64,000 nucleotides of DNA from Spirosoma endophyticum (GTDB taxonomy: Bacteria > Bacteroidota > Bacteroidia > Cytophagales > Spirosomataceae), in assembly GCF_900112365.1 (NCBI RefSeq), contig NZ_FOLQ01000004.1:1-64000 (forward strand), in the 5' to 3' direction. Numbering within the stretch: position 1 is the first letter of the stretch; each line of letters opens with the position of its first letter. The position numbers were made by a program, and so were the translations under genes. This document shows, piece by piece, positions 1 through 8,711 of this stretch. Below the pieces are notes generated by a model, which was given only the letters and a program-made list of their open reading frames with translations, did not search any database and was not told the origin of the DNA.

Positions 1-291
1 GGCTAGCACCGCATCTTTGTCGGCTACTTTATCCAGCAAGGGTTTACGTCCCCGTCCTGGTTTGGTTTGTAGTCCTGCGAGTCCATCGGTTTTAAAGCGT
101 TTCAGCCAGCTATTAACACTCACATGGCACATGCCCACAATCTGGGCAACATCTTTCGATTTACGGCCAGCCGCTTTGAGTAGGATGGCTTGGCAACGCA
201 TCCGAAAGCTATGGCTATCATTGGTTTTTAATTCACGTTCTAAATCGGCACGTTGGATATCGGTTAGAACCGGAGTATTTACTCGTCCCAT
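1..291 (-). CDS. IS630-family transposase, N-terminal part (cut by window edge)
   Basis: Reading the minus strand from the ATG at 291 gives 97 uninterrupted codons that run off the window. The product starts MGRVNTPVLTDIQRADLE and continues with a helix-turn-helix region (SKDVAQIVGMCHVSVNSWLK, about residues 45-66) followed by a basic GRGRKP stretch. This is the DNA-binding N-terminus seen in IS630/Tc1-like transposases; the DDE catalytic part would lie to the left of the window. No inverted repeats or target duplication could be fixed because only one side is visible. The reading frame is intact, so this copy may be complete. It marks the left edge of an accessory, decaying region. Confidence 0.8.
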   Translation of the reverse strand, partial: MGRVNTPVLTDIQRADLERELKTNDSHSFRMRCQAILLKAAGRKSKDVAQIVGMCHVSVNSWLKRFKTDGLAGLQTKPGRGRKPLLDKVADKDAVLA

Positions 292-860
292 GAGGGCAAG
301 TTAGAAAATAATGCAAACTATTTCTCACGGACTACTTACTTAGTCTTGTTTTAATATAAATTCGTGTGACCATAAATAATGTAGAATCGGTGAACGTAGG
401 CGACTGATTAAGTCAGACAGCTATTAAAAAATCAGTGTCTTAAAAAAACCCTCCTATTTGAGACGATAAAATCTTCATACATCTGCTTCAAGAAATGGGC
501 GTTTCACGAGAAAGTAAATCAGCCAGAATGCGGCGAAAAAGTATCTAGTAAAATGCGAATCTTTAGCCCATCAGCAGCGAAGGGTGTAGCAGTGGTTCAA
601 TAAAAGACAACACAGATTCTCTCCAGTAAAATAAGACGTACCAATTTGTAGGACTGCTTCTGGCTTATCTCAAAAAAACGGGCGATTATGGAAACAGTGA
701 ATTACCCAAACTAAGTCTGTAAAAGTGTCGAGTTAAGTTGATACTAGCCTGGTTGAATAAAATTAATGCGTTACATTTCGCCACGATATAGTTTCTAGAA
801 TGTTAATTGCTAAATAACATTCTGGCGCCTGAACACTAGCTTGTCATCTACCATCTTACG
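292..860. other. Intergenic stretch without a recognised gene
   Basis: About 570 bases between the transposase and the Crp-like regulator. I see no open frame with recognisable protein similarity on either strand. It contains one copy of a short repeat at 437-471 that resembles a second copy at 2616-2646. The promoter of the downstream regulator probably lies in the last 100 bases, but no clear Bacteroidota promoter box was identified. Confidence 0.5.
437..471 (+). repeat. Short dispersed repeat, copy 1
   Basis: An A-run followed by CCTCCTATTTGAGACGATAA. A similar stretch, with CTCCTACTTGAGAC, is found at 2616-2646 in the same orientation. Both copies start with a short TCT-A-run and end in TTGAGAC, so each can fold weakly. 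Copies flanking 0.9-2.6 kb may be remnants of an insertion-sequence end or small intergenic repeats; the sequence alone does not decide. Confidence 0.35.
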
Positions 861-1430
861 ATGCATCCTGCCCTACAAACTTATCTGGCCGGTAAGATTA
901 CCCTATCAGCTGAGGAGGCTTCAGTCGTTAGTAGCTACTTCAAAGTCAAATACACGAAGCGTAACGAAATCCTCGTCGCTAAAGGGAGTGTAGCTCGCTA
1001 TGTTTATTTCGTCGTTAAAGGATGTCTGCGCGTATTTTTGACTGATGACCAGGGAAACGAGTCAACCCGTTTTTTGGTCTTAGAAGGCCGTTTTGGAACG
1101 ACTTTCCCCAGCTTTATTCTTCGGCAGCCTTCGATCGCTTCCCTTCAAAGTCCCGAGTCATCGGAACTGCTTATGATCAGTTATGAGGATCGACAGGCTC
1201 TTTATACGCGTATACCAGGTTGGGAAACCATGGATCGAATTGGCCTCGAACTCGATTATATTGAGTCCATTCGACGCATTGAAAGCTTTATTTCGTTGGA
1301 TGCCAGAGCTCGGTACGATACGCTCCAACAAACCAATCCGGAGATTATCCAACGATTACCCGCTAAAATCATCGCCGATTATCTGGGTATTTCCCAGGAA
1401 ACATTGAGCCGCTTAAAGACAAAAAGATAG
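861..1430 (+). CDS. Crp/Fnr-family transcriptional regulator
   Basis: A 189-residue protein with an N-terminal cyclic-nucleotide-binding-like beta-roll (about residues 20-115, with VKGCLRVFLTDDQGNESTR) and a C-terminal helix-turn-helix (IIADYLGISQETLSRLKTK, about 168-188). This is the usual layout and length of Bacteroidota Crp-like proteins, which regulate small sets of genes and often lack a known ligand. The ATG at 861 gives the expected N-terminus. It lies 69 bases upstream of a secreted hydrolase in the same direction, but a weak hairpin with a T-run separates them, so joint transcription is uncertain. No FNR-type cysteine cluster is present, so iron-sulphur oxygen sensing is unlikely. 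Confidence 0.85.
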   Translation: MHPALQTYLAGKITLSAEEASVVSSYFKVKYTKRNEILVAKGSVARYVYFVVKGCLRVFLTDDQGNESTRFLVLEGRFGTTFPSFILRQPSIASLQSPESSELLMISYEDRQALYTRIPGWETMDRIGLELDYIESIRRIESFISLDARARYDTLQQTNPEIIQRLPAKIIADYLGISQETLSRLKTKR

Positions 1431-1433
1431 TTT

Positions 1434-1456
1434 ATTGATTTTTGTCAATCTTTTTT
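1434..1456 (+). terminator. Weak intrinsic terminator candidate after the Crp-like gene
   Basis: Directly after the stop codon a short stem ATTGA...TCAAT (1434-1438 with 1445-1449) is followed by a T-run (CTTTTTT). The stem is short and AT-rich, so termination may be partial. Confidence 0.4.
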
Positions 1457-1499
1457 CAGTACGCTGCTGCTTGCTTTGTACCAACAAGTCAAGACAATC

Positions 1500-2537
1500 A
1501 TGCACAGATTAGGGATCATTGTTCTTTATTGCCTGCTGGTGCCACCAATTAGCTTTGCCCAGCATCCACCGAATACGCAGATCGGTCAACAAACCTTTTC
1601 GTTCATGGACGAAAGCCGTCATCGTCCGGTAGTGACGGAAGTATGGTATCCAACCGACGACACCTTGAAAGCGAATGATAAAGTATTCTCGCCCTTCACC
1701 CGTCAGTATACAGTGCGGAATGGGCAGTTGCCTATTCACAAAATGCCGCTGATTATGCTATCACACGGTACGGGAGGAGGGCGGCTGACTATGGAGTGGC
1801 TAGCGCAGGGACTGGCTCAAAACGGATTTATTGTGGCTGCTGTTGACCATTGGGGCAATACCTACGATAACAAAGTAGCCCTCGAATTTCTTAAACCTTG
1901 GGAGCGCCCGCTAGACATTAGTTTTGCCTTGACGGCTCTGCTAACGAATACCGCTTTTAGTACGGTGATTGATTCGCAACGCATTGGAGGAGCGGGTTTC
2001 TCGTTTGGAGGCTATACTGTCATTGCGCTGGCGGGTGCCGTGCTGGATTATAATACCTTGCTTACCTATTATAAAACGACGGGTCGTCGGGAGATCGATA
2101 TTCCTGAACTGCCCGGTGTAGCCCAATACCTAAACGACCCCTCCCTTAAAGCTGCCATCAAGAAATTACCATCGCTAAAGGAGCATCGCCTTAGCGCATT
2201 TCTGGCTATATCACCTGCGCTTGGCCAGGGATTTCAACGGAAAGATCAAGTGAAAGCTATTCAAAGCCCGCTGTATATTATGGGCGCTCAAAGTGATAGC
2301 ATAGCACCGGTAAAAACTAACGCCCGTCACTTCCATCGGCTCATATCGGGGTCTGACTACTATGAATTTGGGGGCAAAACTGGGCACTACGTTATGCTGA
2401 ACGAAGCGATTAACGAAGTCAAAAAATCGGACCCGATTTACTTTAGTGATGTGGTTACTGTGAATCGCCACCAAGTTCACATGGAAGTTATTCGTTTAGC
2501 CACGCAGTTTTTCAGAAATAGGCTATCTGGCTATTGA
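1500..2537 (+). CDS. Secreted alpha/beta hydrolase (dienelactone hydrolase / PAF-acetylhydrolase-like)
   Basis: A 345-residue protein if the ATG at 1500 is used; a TTG eight codons upstream would extend the frame but precedes a good signal peptide (MHRLGIIVLYCLLVPPISFA, cut near AFAQ-like sequence). Hydrolase features are an oxyanion-type SHGTGGG, the nucleophile elbow GFSFGG, an acid candidate in GAQSDS and the histidine in GKTGHY near the C-terminus. The layout matches the platelet-activating-factor acetylhydrolase/dienelactone hydrolase branch, which hydrolyses short esters. It is likely periplasmic. The substrate cannot be read from the sequence. The stop codon lies inside the left arm of a 12-bp inverted repeat. 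Confidence 0.8.
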   Translation: MHRLGIIVLYCLLVPPISFAQHPPNTQIGQQTFSFMDESRHRPVVTEVWYPTDDTLKANDKVFSPFTRQYTVRNGQLPIHKMPLIMLSHGTGGGRLTMEWLAQGLAQNGFIVAAVDHWGNTYDNKVALEFLKPWERPLDISFALTALLTNTAFSTVIDSQRIGGAGFSFGGYTVIALAGAVLDYNTLLTYYKTTGRREIDIPELPGVAQYLNDPSLKAAIKKLPSLKEHRLSAFLAISPALGQGFQRKDQVKAIQSPLYIMGAQSDSIAPVKTNARHFHRLISGSDYYEFGGKTGHYVMLNEAINEVKKSDPIYFSDVVTVNRHQVHMEVIRLATQFFRNRLSGY

Positions 2538-2580
2538 TCATGGAAGGAGTGCTAGTCACTACTTCATCTGATCAATAGCC
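2529..2580. terminator. 12-bp perfect inverted repeat overlapping a stop codon
   Basis: GGCTATTGATCA at 2529-2540 is repeated inverted as TGATCAATAGCC at 2569-2580, with a 28-base loop. The left arm contains the hydrolase stop codon. It sits between convergent genes (hydrolase on plus, membrane protein on minus) and probably acts as a two-way transcription stop, though there is no strong T-run. Confidence 0.5.
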
Positions 2581-2615
2581 CTCCTTTAATTGATTTTGAA
2601 GTCATCAATTGTTTA

Positions 2616-2646
2616 TTCTCAAAAAAGGCTCCTACTTGAGACAAAA
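2616..2646 (+). repeat. Short dispersed repeat, copy 2
   Basis: Second copy of the A-run/CTCCTA.TTGAGAC repeat also found at 437-471, located just before the 3' end of the membrane-protein gene on the opposite strand. Similarity was judged by eye. Confidence 0.35.
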
Positions 2647-2665
2647 GCACGTCCCTAGTTGTACT

Positions 2666-3514
2666 TTAGCTAGACCTGTTCGGAATGGAGTTGGCTAGAT
2701 TTAACAAATTAAGCGCCATCAGATAGGGCATGATGAAGGGAAAAGCAGGGATGGACACTAAATAAGTGGCAATTACCAGTGGTTCAAAAGAGAACGAGGG
2801 GAGCACACTCAGTAAAGCGCCGACTAGACTGAAAAACACATACAGCCGACAAACCTTGGGCTTGAACCACCTTGCTGATTGTAGGGCTAACCCAAAAGCA
2901 GCCGTAGCTAAATACAAAAGGGCTACCTCCGCTCCGCTAATCCAACTAAAAAGGGCACGCATAGCCAAGTACCAATCGGGCCTTTCCGCCATCGATGAGG
3001 CCGAAAAGTTAGTAAATGATTCACCTAAAAAGCTACCCCAATAGGCCATGTTGGCAATAAATAAAGGCTGAGCGATGCCCAACGCCAGTACACCCAGTAA
3101 CCAATAGTGCTGCTCACCGCTCTGGCGGAGTTTGTTAGCCAGCAAGGCCAATCCAACTGTGATCAGAATCCCTCCCGCTATCAGCAGGGCATAGCGAATC
3201 TGTTGTTCGATAGCCGTGTTCACCCATTCGGGTATGGAAGTGGGCGGAGGTCCCATGCCCGCGAAAACGGTAAAACCGATCCAGGGAATGATCACCAACA
3301 GGGCAATGATGCCGAGTTGCCTTTGCCCAGGATCGGGATTGGTGAAGCAATTCTTTCCCATGCCCCAGACGGCGCTTGCCATCAGGGCCGCATGAGCCAG
3401 CCAGATGGGAAGATAGAGTTGGGGTTTATTGTGTCCAAGGCCAAGGGCTACTGCCGCGGCTAAAAAGGGAACAAGAGTAAGGTATAACCGGCTAAGCGCT
3501 GGTCGGTTGGTCAT
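2666..3514 (-). CDS. Polytopic membrane protein of unknown function
   Basis: A 282-residue protein with about eight hydrophobic segments spread over its whole length (for example LYLTLVPFLAAAVALGLG near the N-terminus and LLIAGGILITVGLALLA in the middle). I do not recognise the family and see no catalytic motif or soluble domain. The ATG at 3514 is the first good start. It is transcribed towards the hydrolase gene and shares the 2529-2580 palindrome as a likely terminator. A gap of over 500 bases lies upstream. Confidence 0.65.
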   Translation of the reverse strand: MTNRPALSRLYLTLVPFLAAAVALGLGHNKPQLYLPIWLAHAALMASAVWGMGKNCFTNPDPGQRQLGIIALLVIIPWIGFTVFAGMGPPPTSIPEWVNTAIEQQIRYALLIAGGILITVGLALLANKLRQSGEQHYWLLGVLALGIAQPLFIANMAYWGSFLGESFTNFSASSMAERPDWYLAMRALFSWISGAEVALLYLATAAFGLALQSARWFKPKVCRLYVFFSLVGALLSVLPSFSFEPLVIATYLVSIPAFPFIMPYLMALNLLNLANSIPNRSS

Positions 3515-4105
3515 AACGAATAGGGTAGCAAATACCGCTAATTTAGGTAGCCAATCTATAAATTACTCGGTAAACCAATCTAAACAACGTTTTCTCATTA
3601 AATGCTTTTATCGTTCGATACTTATTGGATGCCCGAATGGCTTTTTGTTTATCTGGTTATGAACATACGTGAAAGTCTATCCACTTATATACAATGATGT
3701 TAACTACAAGCCAATAGTCAATATATCTCTTTCCTAAAATAGTATTTTACCGCTAAATCACAAATAACAATACCTTTCCCTACTTCTTTCATGATTTTGT
3801 ACTTTTTGTAGTGTTCGTTCAGGAAAAGCAACCTTTTCGTGGACGTTTTCAGTCATCAGAGCTGAGAGTTAAGCTTTCACTATAAGCCATGAAAAGCGTT
3901 TAGTTGGCCAAGGGTTTTCGTGAACGATTTTTGTAAGCTGTCAAAATAAGAGCAAAAGTGTGATTTTCAAACGCTTACGTAGTTCATTAAATATAGCTGG
4001 CTAGCCTTTTAATGAACGATTTCAGTTTGATATATTCTGCATAGTGAGATAGTACTGTAGAAGAGTAAGTCAAGGATGGTCAGTCCCGGGTTAATGCTCT
4101 GACTG
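3515..4105. other. Gene-free AT-rich stretch with several hairpins
   Basis: No credible coding sequence was found. The stretch contains a small hairpin at 3823-3838 (GAAAAG/CTTTTC), a related one around 3890-3925, and a 10-bp inverted repeat at 3982-4017. Two of the hairpins end in the same TTTTCGTGNACG sequence. Its left end must hold the promoter of the minus-strand membrane protein. Confidence 0.45.
3982..4017. repeat. 10-bp inverted repeat GTTCATTAAA/TTTAATGAAC
   Basis: GTTCATTAAA at 3982-3991 pairs with TTTAATGAAC at 4008-4017. A similar outer arm pair, GTTCAATAAA/TTTATTGAAC, occurs at 18778-18840, which suggests a small family of hairpins in the accessory region. Confidence 0.45.
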
Positions 4106-4665
4106 CTAACTCGCAGTGGCTCCCCACCCCCGATAATTCAGGGGCCCGCTCAGCTTCGGCGATACGACAGCGTACCGACCGGTGTGATCATTTGACACAG
4201 CTATTGGAATTAACCATCGCACTTTGGGAGCCTTATTTGAGAATTGATCCGATAAGTTGCCTAGGTATCCAGTCAGGGTAAACAGTTTGTGGGCACCTAG
4301 GTCCAGTGGTTGTATCGGCGGGTGGAAGTGGCCCTGAATGGGGACTAGTCGAGGGTGGGGTACTGCCCCGGCCAAAACCGCTGCTGTTCGTTTTATCAAT
4401 GACACAGCTCCCCCAAAAGATCAGGGTGCTGTCTTCTCCGTTAAGGGTGGGCGGGCGCTCATGCCAGTAAGCCAGATGACGGCTTTTGGCGTGGCCCCAG
4501 ATCATATGTCCCAAGCGCACACCGAAGGGGTTGTACGGGTAAAACTGGTGGTATTCACCGTCGAAATAGATCAAACCGTTGGGGTCGTTCATTCAATTGG
4601 CACGGAGTGAGAAGTGGTACTGCGGACCAAACACCGGCCAATAGGTGGTACCGACACTGTGACGC
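4106..4665 (-). pseudogene. Broken glycoside hydrolase family 32 (fructosidase/levanase-type)
   Basis: Reading the minus strand from about 4665, the frame gives GPQYHFSLRAN, then a TGA, then MNDPNGLIYFDGEYHQFYP and later GHMIWGHAKS, IFWGSCVIDKTNSSGFG. These are hallmark GH32 blocks; the family motif is WMNDPNG, so the TGA stands exactly where the tryptophan TGG should be. After SGFGRGS the frame shifts, and a degraded segment (KVRWLIPIAVSNDH) continues in another frame down to about 4106. Only the first third of the enzyme remains and the C-terminal part is missing. GH32 enzymes hydrolyse fructans or sucrose; this copy cannot make an active enzyme. Confidence 0.8.
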
Positions 4666-4851
4666 TGTGGCAGACCGATAAACGGTAACAAGTCAACAAA
4701 CCGAACCCCCTATAAAACGCAGACCATTATAGCCAAAGCAGACTAAGCATGGTGGGTAAGTTCGCTCCTTTCTTGATCAGTTTTACGCCTGATCCAGCAA
4801 AACATCCCCAATAAACGATCGGTTAGGCTCTTGATCAGTTACATTCTTCTT

Positions 4852-5514
4852 ATGACCGCTAATAATCCATTTCAACGGTACGACGAAACCGACGACCGGC
4901 AATTTTACGGGCAGCCCCGCCTGGTCAACCACATCGACGATGCTGCCGTCCGGGCTACCACCAACTTATATGCCGAATATCTGCCCGCTGGCGGTAATAT
5001 TCTCGATCTGATGAGCAGTTGGGTAAGCCACCTGCCTACCAACATACAGTACGGACGCGTAGCCGGACTGGGCATGAACGAGGTCGAGTTGAAGGCCAAC
5101 CCACAACTCACCGAGTACGTGGTACAGAACCTGAACCAAACACCCAGCCTCGCTTACCGCGACAATACCTTCGACGGTGGCATGGTAACGGTGTCGGTGC
5201 AGTACCTGACTCAGCCGGTGAGTGTTTACCGGGAGCTGGCGCGCGTGCTGCGGCCCGGCAGTCCGTTCCTGACCGTGTTCTCCAATCGCATGTTTCCGAC
5301 CAAGGCCGTTGCCATCTGGCAATCGCTCAATGATCTAGGCCATCAGCAGTTGGTCCGTTCGTATTATGAGCAAACCGGCCTGTTCGACCAAATAGAGGTC
5401 CTTGATCGTAGCCCGGGTGGCTGGAGTGATCCGCTATTTGCGGTGGTAGGCCGGGTTAAAGATGAGATTGGCTCAACAGACGATTACTACGGTATTCATT
5501 CGATAAGCAACTAA
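4852..5514 (+). CDS. Class I SAM-dependent methyltransferase
   Basis: A 220-residue protein from the ATG at 4852 (a TTG seven codons upstream is less likely). The N-terminus MTANNPFQRYDETDDRQFYG is followed by a region typical of a small methyltransferase family: ILDLMSSWVSHLP in the place of the SAM-binding motif I, then GLGMNEVELKANP, TVSVQYLTQP and a REL-ARVLRPG block. The glycine-rich loop is atypical (LDLMSSW). The substrate is unknown. It stands alone, with a pseudogene upstream and a gene-poor stretch downstream. Confidence 0.75.
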   Translation: MTANNPFQRYDETDDRQFYGQPRLVNHIDDAAVRATTNLYAEYLPAGGNILDLMSSWVSHLPTNIQYGRVAGLGMNEVELKANPQLTEYVVQNLNQTPSLAYRDNTFDGGMVTVSVQYLTQPVSVYRELARVLRPGSPFLTVFSNRMFPTKAVAIWQSLNDLGHQQLVRSYYEQTGLFDQIEVLDRSPGGWSDPLFAVVGRVKDEIGSTDDYYGIHSISN

Positions 5515-5528
5515 GGGGGAGCGCCCCC
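5515..5528 (+). terminator. GC hairpin directly after the methyltransferase
   Basis: GGGGG (5515-5519) pairs with CCCCC (5524-5528) over a 4-base loop immediately after the stop codon. There is no T-run, so it may be an RNA-stabilising end rather than a true terminator. Confidence 0.35.
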
Positions 5529-6407
5529 ATTCATACGAAATAGTCCATCAACCATAATTTGTACAGCTAGTCAATGTAGTACGAGGTCAAGTAAAAAAAC
5601 GCTTGGCCAAATGGACGATACTGGCTGAGTTGCGGCCCAGCTTGCCCTTTGCCATTATCGTCTTAAATCGTACACGAAACCGGTCAATTTAATGGTTTTT
5701 CAGCCAGCGGAAACTATCCTGTTGACCCGAGCGAGAAGGCAAATTAACGCTCAAAAGTTTCTTTGTTAAAGACGCTCAGGTATGCATTGCACCCGAGGCC
5801 AACAAGTATATACTGGCTTATATGACACCCTATATAAGAGCGGATAAACGTTAAGCTTATTGTGAAGTAGCTCAATCCGGGGTTGACTCGGAACACCTTT
5901 ACGACAGCTACAAGATTCCACACTACTTTTTAGTGGAAGTCAAATTCAAGTAAACGGCTACTTAAAGTATATCGTCAAAAAGGTACCGCAACGGCCGGTT
6001 CACCGGAGTGGGATCGTAAAATAATCAAAAGGGGTTAGCCGGTTCGACTCGCTTTAGCTACCTACTGGTCTGTAAACCCAATCGCGTTCGGCTATTTTGA
6101 GATGCCTGCTAAATCTCGACTTTGGAGCGTTTTAGGAGACGGTGATTTTACTATCTGTCAGGTAGTTCACAGTCGGTACACCGACCCGGGGCTGCCCGTT
6201 GCCACCGCAGTCCAGTTAGTAGGATAGGCACATTGTACAATTAGTTTGTCTCCAAGGATAGATAGCGTCTTACCTATTGCCAATAGCTGAGTCTAAAAAC
6301 ACGGGGGACACAGATGACGATACGGATGGGTTTGCAACGAATGGTCGGCGAGTGTCGTTACTCCAGCAACCGATGGCTACACGCAAATTTTATCTCCCTA
6401 ACCGATT
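5529..6407. other. Gene-poor stretch with possible unrecognised gene debris
   Basis: About 880 bases with no intact gene. Some translated pieces look protein-like, for example a stretch around 5890-5950 reading SEHLYDSYKIPHYFLVEV, and another at 6101-6223 reading EMPAKSRLWSVLGDGDFTI. They are broken by stops and I could not assign them to a family with confidence. They are best read as decayed coding DNA. Confidence 0.4.
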
Positions 6408-6833
6408 ATGAATAAAAAGGGACCTATCATTGTCATTGAAGATGATGAGGACGACCAGCTTCTGTTAACGCAGATCATTAAAAAGCTGACAACGCCAAAC
6501 GAAATTATCTTTTTCCAAGACCCTGAAGAAGCGCTTACCTACTTACTATCGACCGATATTGAGCCATTCATCGTTTTGTCGGACATCAATATGCCCAAGT
6601 TGAGCGGACTTGAACTCCGAGAGAAAGTGCATGCCAATGAGAGCCTGCGCTTAAAATGCATCCCCTATTTATTCTTTACCACCAGTGCCGAGCAGCAACA
6701 CGTCATTGACGCCTACTCCAAGTCAGTCCAAGGCTTCTTTATCAAGCCCAGCAGCCTGGATAAACTTGAACAGATGATGCGAAAAATAATCGATTACTGG
6801 CAGGAATGTACCTCGCCTGACTTTGTGGGCTAA
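6408..6833 (+). CDS. CheY-like response regulator (receiver domain only)
   Basis: A 141-residue single receiver domain. Acidic pocket residues are in IEDDEDD (E11-D13), the phosphoacceptor aspartate is D59 in LSDINMP, and the conserved lysine is K113 in FFIKP. The spacing and the IEDDEDD start resemble the Rcp1-like receivers that pair with phytochrome-type or hybrid histidine kinases in Bacteroidota. No output domain and no histidine kinase gene is next to it, so its partner is elsewhere. Both flanks are gene-poor. Confidence 0.85.
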   Translation: MNKKGPIIVIEDDEDDQLLLTQIIKKLTTPNEIIFFQDPEEALTYLLSTDIEPFIVLSDINMPKLSGLELREKVHANESLRLKCIPYLFFTTSAEQQHVIDAYSKSVQGFFIKPSSLDKLEQMMRKIIDYWQECTSPDFVG

Positions 6834-7135
6834 TTTGTTGCCACCGTAGTTAAGCTCTTTAGCTGCTAAAGTCAGGCGATCTACTTGGCCATTCAGTACT
6901 TGCTGATACGCAGCAACACTTTATACCCCAAGGTAACTTGCCTATACGTTCAAAAGCTAACGCTTAGGAACCCACGTAAGCACCCTGGCCCGCGATAGCG
7001 AAGCTTTTATTGAGGGATAACCAGATAGACGACGCAAAGGCTAATGCGCCCGATTTTGGCCCTTTAAGAGTACGACAGGTATACGACCAGCAAAGCGATG
7101 GGTTAAACGGTCTTTAGTCTTTAAATCCAACCCTT
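6834..7135. other. Intergenic stretch, nothing recognised
   Basis: About 300 bases after the receiver gene with no convincing coding frame, hairpin or repeat. Confidence 0.4.
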
Positions 7136-7369
7136 ATGAGAAAAGGACAGATATTAGTTTTAGGAAATGTGGCGTATGATCCAGACAAAATAGCTCACTT
7201 TGATTTTGGCAAGAATCAGTTTGGTCAGCGCCGGTGTAGGTGTGCATTCAACGAACCGGTCGATGAAGCGGGTGCCACCATTCGGTCGAAAGAAGAATAT
7301 GGTATGTTACTCGAATTTGCTGAGACAAATGCCTTAATTCGAGAACGGGATCTGAAATTTCGCGAGTAG
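7136..7369 (+). CDS. Small hypothetical protein
   Basis: A 77-residue open frame starting MRKGQILVLGNVAYDPDKIA and ending with a charged ERDLKFRE tail. It is soluble in character, with no signal peptide or membrane segment. I do not recognise it. The composition looks protein-like, but it sits in a gene-poor decaying region, so it could be a fragment of a longer lost gene. Confidence 0.35.
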   Translation: MRKGQILVLGNVAYDPDKIAHFDFGKNQFGQRRCRCAFNEPVDEAGATIRSKEEYGMLLEFAETNALIRERDLKFRE

Positions 7370-7407
7370 CGTTGTTTTAGGTATCGTTTACCCATAGGCT
7401 CGCTCTA

Positions 7408-7433
7408 TGATTGAGTTGGACATCTATTAAAAT
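7408..7433 (+). repeat. 26-bp direct repeat, left copy
   Basis: TGATTGAGTTGGACA, two variable bases, then TATTAAAAT. The same 26 bases with only the two central differences occur at 21338-21363 in the same orientation, just behind the relaxase gene. The pair brackets about 14 kb that carries the surface-polysaccharide-type genes and the mobilisation genes. Confidence 0.55.
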
Positions 7434-7833
7434 TACCGCTCCGACAGCCCGGCGATGTACGTTTTCATTCACAAAAACGGAAACCCATTGGTAACGCTTA
7501 TCAGTCTTAATTTTTCGATGAGTTCGCTCCAAAGAGACTGCTGAGCCGGTATGTGTTGATTATCCCTGAGAGCACCAATCAAGCCGGAGATTTTGTAGAC
7601 TTCTTCCATGTCGGTCTGTGGGAACAGACTACCCAGTAGCGTGATGATGCCCAGGAAAAGTGCCAACGTGGATTACATGGCTAAAAGGTAAGCGGCATTT
7701 TGGTAAGTATCCAAACGAAACGCCAATTTGGGATGATTGCTACCGCAGCCACCTGGTTGCGTTTAAATCCGGGTAGGAATAGGTGTCTGACGGGCTTTAT
7801 CTCATCAGCATCCTACTTCCGGTGCGTTACCGC
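7434..7833. other. Gene-poor stretch upstream of the isomerase/epimerase
   Basis: A 65-codon frame on the minus strand (7469-7666; LFPQTDMEEVYKISGLIGAL) is the only protein-like trace. It has no start context or relatives I recognise, and a stop lies directly upstream, so I treat it as a possible fragment rather than a gene. The promoter of the next gene must be in the right part. Confidence 0.3.
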
Positions 7834-8679
7834 ATGCTTTCACGTCGAGATTTTCTCATGGCCGCCGGGGCGCTGGCCGCCGGGGCGCTGGCCGCCGGTC
7901 TTCCTACTGTCTCTGCTCAGGCCAAGGGCAACTACCCCATCGGCATTCAGCTCTACACCGTCCGGGAGTGGATGAATCAAGACCCCGTGGGAACCTTGAA
8001 ACAATTGGCCGCTATTGGCTATACGCTGCTCGAATCCTATCAGGGGGATAAGGGCATCTATTTTGGGTTGAAACCGGCAGAGTTTACTAAAATTGCCCAT
8101 GACCTGGGCATGACGCTGTTTGCTTCTCATTTCAATTTGGGCAAAACGGCGGAAAGCTCCATAACCGAAGCCGCTACCATGGGGCTCAAGTACATGATCG
8201 TCCCCTATAATGAGCTCACTAGTCTGGAAACCACTAAGCGGGCGGTGGAGGAGTATACCCGGTTAGGGGAGTTATGCCAAAAACACGGCATTCAATTCGG
8301 CTACCATAACCATGGGTATGATTTTGAGACCTTCGAAGGCGTGGTGCCCTATGAGTTGTTTCTGAAACAGATTGACCCTAAGCTGATGATCATGGAGATG
8401 GAACTGTACTGGTTTGCCCGCATGAAGGTAGATCCCCTGACGTTCATCCAGAAGTACCCGGGCCGTTTTCCCATCTGGCACGTCAAGGATATGGATAAAC
8501 AGGATCGCACGGCCAATACGGAGGTTGGAAAGGGAAGTATTGACTACAAGCGGCTTTTTGCCCACGCTAACCAAGCGGGTTTACAGTATTCGGTCGTGGA
8601 GCAGGACGGTCATTTCCACCCCTCCGTTTGGCCTAGTCTAACCACCAGTTTGGGGGCAACAAAAATTCTGGGGCGATAG
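7834..8679 (+). CDS. Tat-exported sugar phosphate isomerase/epimerase-like TIM-barrel protein
   Basis: A 281-residue protein from the ATG at 7834. It starts with a twin-arginine signal (SRRDFL) followed by a hydrophobic core made of AAGAL repeats and a cut site near VSAQA. The mature part is an AP-endonuclease-2/xylose-isomerase-like TIM barrel: GIQLYTVREWM, the metal-site region GYHNHGYDFE, EMELYWF and WHVKDMD. Such exported proteins in Bacteroidota act on sugars or sugar derivatives, often with oxidoreductases, as isomerases, epimerases or lyases on 3-keto sugars. The exact reaction is unknown. An upstream GTG would add 17 residues before the Tat motif and is less likely. Confidence 0.85.
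   Translation: MLSRRDFLMAAGALAAGALAAGLPTVSAQAKGNYPIGIQLYTVREWMNQDPVGTLKQLAAIGYTLLESYQGDKGIYFGLKPAEFTKIAHDLGMTLFASHFNLGKTAESSITEAATMGLKYMIVPYNELTSLETTKRAVEEYTRLGELCQKHGIQFGYHNHGYDFETFEGVVPYELFLKQIDPKLMIMEMELYWFARMKVDPLTFIQKYPGRFPIWHVKDMDKQDRTANTEVGKGSIDYKRLFAHANQAGLQYSVVEQDGHFHPSVWPSLTTSLGATKILGR
7861..7898 (+). repeat. 15-bp tandem repeat inside a Tat signal sequence
   Basis: The unit GCCGCCGGGGCGCTG occurs twice in full and then in part, encoding AAGAL-AAGAL-AAG in the hydrophobic core of the signal peptide. Because the unit is a multiple of three, gain or loss would lengthen or shorten the core without a frameshift. Confidence 0.8.
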
Positions 8680-8711
8680 CTCGTCAGCCTAATTCAACGG
8701 CTACTAACGAC

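Noticed and set aside
5850-5960. Uma2/DUF820-type nuclease remnant (YDSYKIPHYFLVEV)
   Set aside because: Only one short block resembles the family and stops interrupt it on both sides; not enough to name it.
6030-6070. tRNA-like T-loop sequence (GGTTCGACTC)
   Set aside because: No matching T-stem, anticodon arm or acceptor stem could be built around it.
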